From Hydractinia symbiolongicarpus (lineage: Eukaryota > Cnidaria > Hydrozoa > Anthoathecata > Hydractiniidae): a stretch of 64,000 nucleotides of DNA. The stretch lies in the NCBI RefSeq assembly GCF_029227915.1, contig NC_079884.1:5334001-5398000 (forward strand), read 5' to 3'. Below the pieces are notes generated by a model. That model did not search any database. It saw only the letters and a program-made list of their open reading frames with translations, and was not told the DNA's origin. Both the position numbers and the translations under genes were made by a program. Positions within the stretch are counted from its first letter, which is position 1. Every line of letters starts with the position of its first letter. Positions 61,823 to 64,000 of the stretch are shown here, piece after piece.

Positions 61823-62201
61823 AAAGGTTGAATCTGGTAAGAGGTTGGCGGAATACAACCGTAAAAAGAGGGAGGAATATAAAAAATGGCTCATGGCACA
61901 GACGGAGGTACAGTCGGCACCTCAGACACAAACCCAGCCGGCACCTCAGACACACTCAGCACCCCAGACACAGTTGGAGGATCCTAAGGATATTGTCATT
62001 GAGGATTCTGTGACAGACGGCCCCAAACACGGCGGAGTGAACTACACAATAATGGGTGGTGGTGGGGTGATAGTACTTGTCTTAATTGGTGCTTATTTCG
62101 TCTATAAAAATAAGGACAAAAATATTAAGGTGAAGGGTACCCCACCAAGTAACTCAGGTAATAAAAAAACTATGAGAATAAGTAAGCTTGAAATGGAATA
62201 A
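61776..62201 (+). CDS. Single-pass membrane protein with APQT repeats
   Basis: 141 residues, ATG at 61,776 inside the end of the preceding gene. Order of parts: polar N terminus; a very basic helix, residues about 14-38 (KKVESGKRLAEYNRKKREEY); a low-complexity stretch about 47-66 with repeated APQT units encoded by imperfect direct DNA repeats; an acidic segment 67-83; a glycine-led transmembrane helix 91-110; and a basic C-terminal tail. This is the layout of a small virion or membrane anchor protein whose basic N-terminal part could bind DNA or capsid. The overlap suggests co-expression with the upstream gene. No known domain is recognised. Confidence 0.8.
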   Translation: MSEEQTPIQVTTKNPKKVESGKRLAEYNRKKREEYKKWLMAQTEVQSAPQTQTQPAPQTHSAPQTQLEDPKDIVIEDSVTDGPKHGGVNYTIMGGGGVIVLVLIGAYFVYKNKDKNIKVKGTPPSNSGNKKTMRISKLEME

Positions 62202-62245
62202 AGGGATAATATCGCGATACTATAATCTTGAAGTAAATATAAGAC
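62202..62245 (+). promoter_or_regulatory. AT-rich spacer with TATA-like element before the 75-residue gene
   Basis: The 44-bp gap contains ACTATAATCTTG about 25 bp before the ATG at 62,246 and an A-rich stretch after it. It is the only space in which a promoter for the next two small genes could lie. No consensus could be tested. Confidence 0.35.
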
Positions 62246-62473
62246 ATGGATAAGAAAAGTATAGTCAACGATATTTATAAAGCATCGGTCGTATGCGTTT
62301 TCGCTGTAGGCTATTCAATGCTCGGGAAAAAGGTATTAAAAATGACACCACCCTCAATTCAGAAGTTTGACCTGGAAGATACCGGAAAGCTTGTAGCCAT
62401 AGTCGCCGCAAGTGAAATGACAAGAGAATATCTAGTTAAGCAAAAAATTATACCTGAAACTATAAATATATAA
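62246..62473 (+). CDS. Small conserved-type protein, 75 residues
   Basis: 75 residues with ATG after an AT-rich spacer. A hydrophobic segment at residues 13-26 (ASVVCVFAVGYSML) precedes a basic GKKVLK turn and the sequence TPPSIQKFDLEDTGKLVAIV; a second moderately hydrophobic helix spans 47-56. No enzyme motif. I recall close relatives in cnidarian polinton-like elements, where it sits in the same order between the APQT-type protein and the coiled-coil membrane protein. It may be a one- or two-pass membrane protein of the virion. Its stop codon is shared with the start of the next gene (TAATG). Confidence 0.75.
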   Translation: MDKKSIVNDIYKASVVCVFAVGYSMLGKKVLKMTPPSIQKFDLEDTGKLVAIVAASEMTREYLVKQKIIPETINI

Positions 62474-62616
62474 TGTTGCGAATACTGGAATGGTTGGCCT
62501 GGGTTTTATGCCAGCGCAAGAAAGTTGAGAGTATTTTACCCAAGGTGGAATACACGGATATCGAGGTCATAGACGACTCTGATGTCATAGCCTCCGAGGG
62601 TATCGCATTAAAATAA
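62473..62616 (+). CDS. Very small membrane-associated protein, 47 residues, translationally linked to the preceding gene
   Basis: ATG at 62,473-62,475 overlaps the TAA stop of the preceding gene in the arrangement TAATG. The frame gives 47 residues, with a tryptophan/leucine-rich N terminus (MLRILEWLAWVLC), a basic QRKK stop-transfer-like turn, and an acidic tail (DIEVIDDSDVIASEG). The bias looks like real coding sequence: amphipathic start, charged end, no rare composition. The TAATG junction is the classical form for termination-reinitiation. It also fills what would otherwise be an unexplained gap of about 170 bp. Function is unknown; short membrane peptide of the virion or of the infected cell is possible. 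Confidence 0.6.
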   Translation: MLRILEWLAWVLCQRKKVESILPKVEYTDIEVIDDSDVIASEGIALK

Positions 62617-62646
62617 CACCACCATATTATATCGGATTATATAAAC
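62617..62646 (+). promoter_or_regulatory. AT-rich 30-bp spacer with two TATA-like elements
   Basis: The spacer reads through ATATTATATCGG and GATTATATAAAC directly before the ATG at 62,647. These are compact TATA-like elements, but no consensus shared by all genes of the element was established. Confidence 0.35.
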
Positions 62647-63072
62647 ATGGCTTCAATTGCAATGATGTTGGGAGGTGCCTTGGCGAACGCTTTGGCCTTC
62701 ACCGGATCAAGCTACCTCTTTTCAAGTCTATCCAAGGATAGGATAGATAAGGAACGGAAGCGGCATGATCTGGCCATAGAACAGCTGCAAAAGGCTCAGG
62801 TTATATGGCAACGTAAAAGACAAGAGAGGGTTGACTTTATCAACAAGCAGCTTAGACTTGAGAAGAAGGCCGAGGGTAAATTCACGGAGCTGGATGACGC
62901 GATGCGGGAATATAAAAAAGTATTTGGAGGGTCACCTCTCACAGATATTCCGCGCAAGCCCGTATTGAGCGACTTTTATACACCCAGCAACGGCCAACAT
63001 GAACGGGAATTGGCATTTATCGCGCTAAGCATGATTGGTGTCGGGGGCGCCGTGTGGTATTTCGAAAAATAG
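62647..63072 (+). CDS. Coiled-coil protein with hydrophobic N terminus and C-terminal membrane helix
   Basis: 141 residues. Residues about 4-27 are hydrophobic and small (Ala, Gly, Leu), fitting a membrane segment or virion-targeting signal. Residues 30-92 are highly charged with heptad-like spacing, fitting a long coiled coil. A proline-containing linker (96-111) ends in LSDFYTP, and residues 121-138 form a second hydrophobic helix followed by a short FEK tail. Both ends in the membrane with a coiled coil between suggest a structural or membrane-shaping virion protein. I recall the family from cnidarian elements. It is the last rightward gene; a hairpin lies 18 bp beyond its stop and it faces the leftward gene. 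Confidence 0.8.
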   Translation: MASIAMMLGGALANALAFTGSSYLFSSLSKDRIDKERKRHDLAIEQLQKAQVIWQRKRQERVDFINKQLRLEKKAEGKFTELDDAMREYKKVFGGSPLTDIPRKPVLSDFYTPSNGQHERELAFIALSMIGVGGAVWYFEK

Positions 63073-63089
63073 TACTATACCGCGGGTAT

Positions 63090-63114
63090 TATGTTACATG
63101 ACACATGTAACATA
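63090..63114. terminator. Perfect 11-bp hairpin between two convergent genes
   Basis: Arms TATGTTACATG and CATGTAACATA flank the loop ACA. The hairpin sits in the 54-bp gap between the stop codons of the rightward 141-residue gene and the leftward gene, the position of a bidirectional 3' end. The core TGTTACA-W-G and the 3-base loop match the hairpin at 61,045-61,071. Confidence 0.6.
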
Positions 63115-63126
63115 TATTCGGAATAG

Positions 63127-64000
63127 CTAACGCTTTGTCACCATGTAGGTGTATATCAGACCTCCGATTCCGACTATCAAAGCCCACAGGTTTTGACTCA
63201 ACCAACCGACGGCTTCCTTTGCTCTATTTAGGATCCACGATACGATGGATCCAATTATACCCGGTAGGGACGCGGCCGCAGCCCCGGCTAATCTACCTAG
63301 GAGAGATCCCAGCGCGCTCAGCTTGTTCTTTATCAATTCCCTCGCACCGCCTTCGGTTTTTTCATGATTTTTTGTATTACCGGTGGATGACCCCCCACCC
63401 CCTGGTGTCAAAGTTTCAACTAGAAGGCCGATAACCATACCAAATGCCGTTAGTACACTGACGATGGTGATACCCTGCTCACGGAATAGCGTTCGTATCT
63501 TTTCACCCAATGTAGTTTCTTTGTCGAGTACTTTGGTAATCGTCTCCCTGATGCTTTTTATTTGACTGTTAAGTTTACCTTTGAGAATATCGATAATCTC
63601 TTGCCGGCCTTTCAACTCATTTTGAAAACCTTTCAACCTTTCTTTCGCTTCATTTTGTTGTTCCTCGGTCATATTTGGTGTGTTTTCCATCTCTTCCAAC
63701 TTGTTTTTTTCTCTGTCAATATGCTGTTCGAGCTGAACCTTTTTTGCAACTTCATCCTGAAGACTTCCTCTTATGTTTCTCAATGATCTATCCAATCCTA
63801 GCAATTCACGCATAGGATATTCAAATAGATCGCCGGTCTGGGTTGCTTCATGGTCTACAGATTGTTGTTTGACCAATGAAATTAAATCCTCGGCACTGTT
63901 CACCACCTCCCCGGACATGGTTTCTAATTCTATATCCGTCGCATTCTCTATTTTATCCGGTGACGGTAGTCTCTCTTCTATTTTGTTTAGCCTAGCGGCC
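63127..64000 (-). CDS. Coiled-coil, multi-membrane protein, 5' end beyond the window
   Basis: The stop is at 63,127. An ATG at 63,918 would give 263 residues, but the same frame stays open without a stop for 27 more codons to the window edge, so the true start may lie outside and the gene is entered as partial. Numbering from the internal Met: polar region 1-40; long charged coiled coil about 45-135; transmembrane helix 150-170; a Pro-Gly-Gly-Gly-Gly linker (172-179); an Ala/Leu/Gly-rich amphipathic to membrane helix 195-229; and a final membrane helix 242-260 ending in basic TKR. No enzyme motif. I recall relatives in cnidarian element copies. The layout fits a virion membrane or membrane-remodelling protein; a fusion or penetration role is speculation. 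Confidence 0.8.
   Translation of the reverse strand, partial: AARLNKIEERLPSPDKIENATDIELETMSGEVVNSAEDLISLVKQQSVDHEATQTGDLFEYPMRELLGLDRSLRNIRGSLQDEVAKKVQLEQHIDREKNKLEEMENTPNMTEEQQNEAKERLKGFQNELKGRQEIIDILKGKLNSQIKSIRETITKVLDKETTLGEKIRTLFREQGITIVSVLTAFGMVIGLLVETLTPGGGGSSTGNTKNHEKTEGGARELIKNKLSALGSLLGRLAGAAAASLPGIIGSIVSWILNRAKEAVGWLSQNLWALIVGIGGLIYTYMVTKR

Larger units (their letters stand above)
56789..64000. mobile_element. Left portion of an integrated Polinton / polinton-like virus (incomplete at window edge)
   Basis: Sequence changes abruptly from satellite to unique DNA at 56,789, and the first two bases are AG, the conserved 5' terminus of Polintons/Mavericks. Inside are a packaging ATPase of the A32/FtsK-HerA type, a 439-residue candidate double-jelly-roll capsid protein directly before it, a 187-residue candidate penton protein directly before that, and a cluster of small membrane proteins. 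Minor capsid, major capsid and ATPase side by side is the morphogenesis block shared by Polintons, virophages and polinton-like viruses. No PolB, integrase or adenovirus-type protease is visible, and the element runs off the right edge. All visible frames are open. Assignment to Polinton rather than to another polinton-like virus group rests mainly on the AG terminus and is uncertain. Confidence 0.78.

Noticed and set aside
63135-63786. Plus-strand frames opposite the leftward coiled-coil gene (63,135-63,434; 63,383-63,565; 63,562-63,786) and 58,256-58,471 opposite the 389-residue gene
   Set aside because: Shadow frames with atypical composition; the minus-strand frames show clear coiled-coil and membrane architecture and continue over the whole length.

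Overview
The window has two unlike parts. Positions 1 to about 56,788 are one uninterrupted head-to-tail satellite array. Its monomer is about 202-203 bp, giving roughly 280 copies, all in the same orientation. Monomers fall into several diagnostic subfamilies that are arranged in local higher-order repeats (2-, 4-, 5-, 6-, 7-, 8-, 11- and 13-mers). I see no gene in the array. The short open frames that recur in it are translations of about one monomer: the plus-strand series starts at TTG in the cases I inspected, and the minus-strand series is the reverse complement of a single subfamily junction.

At 56,789 the satellite stops in mid-monomer and a different sequence begins with 5'-AGAGATAGG. 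From there to 64,000 is the left part of an integrated double-jelly-roll-lineage DNA virus or transposon of the Polinton / polinton-like virus (PLV) type. A non-coding terminal segment of about 500 bp (candidate terminal inverted repeat) is followed by a leftward gene of unknown function with a C-terminal membrane anchor (57,290-58,459). A rightward block follows: candidate minor capsid/penton (58,498-59,061), candidate major capsid protein (59,117-60,436) and an A32/FtsK-HerA-type packaging ATPase (60,438-61,034, the one function that can be assigned from motifs). Next come five small, mostly membrane-anchored proteins (61,193-63,072). Finally a leftward coiled-coil/multi-membrane protein starts beyond the window edge. 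All frames visible here are intact, which suggests a recent or still functional copy.

The host is a eukaryote: satellite DNA with higher-order structure, no ribosome binding sites, AT-rich spacers, and a Polinton/PLV-type virus. From memory of these gene families I associate the capsid, ATPase and small-protein set with elements in cnidarian genomes (corals, sea anemones, hydrozoans). I could not run a search to confirm this. The genes work together as a virion morphogenesis cassette: capsid shell, DNA packaging motor, and many membrane proteins that fit an internal or enveloping membrane. The genes expected for DNA replication and integration (protein-primed PolB, retroviral-type integrase) and the maturation protease are not visible here and would lie to the right.

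The points most worth following are the virus-satellite junction (5'-AG terminus with a candidate 6-bp target duplication ACAAGT), two matching hairpins at gene ends, a decamer minisatellite just upstream of one gene, a 47-codon gene joined to its neighbour by TAATG, and the higher-order architecture of the array.
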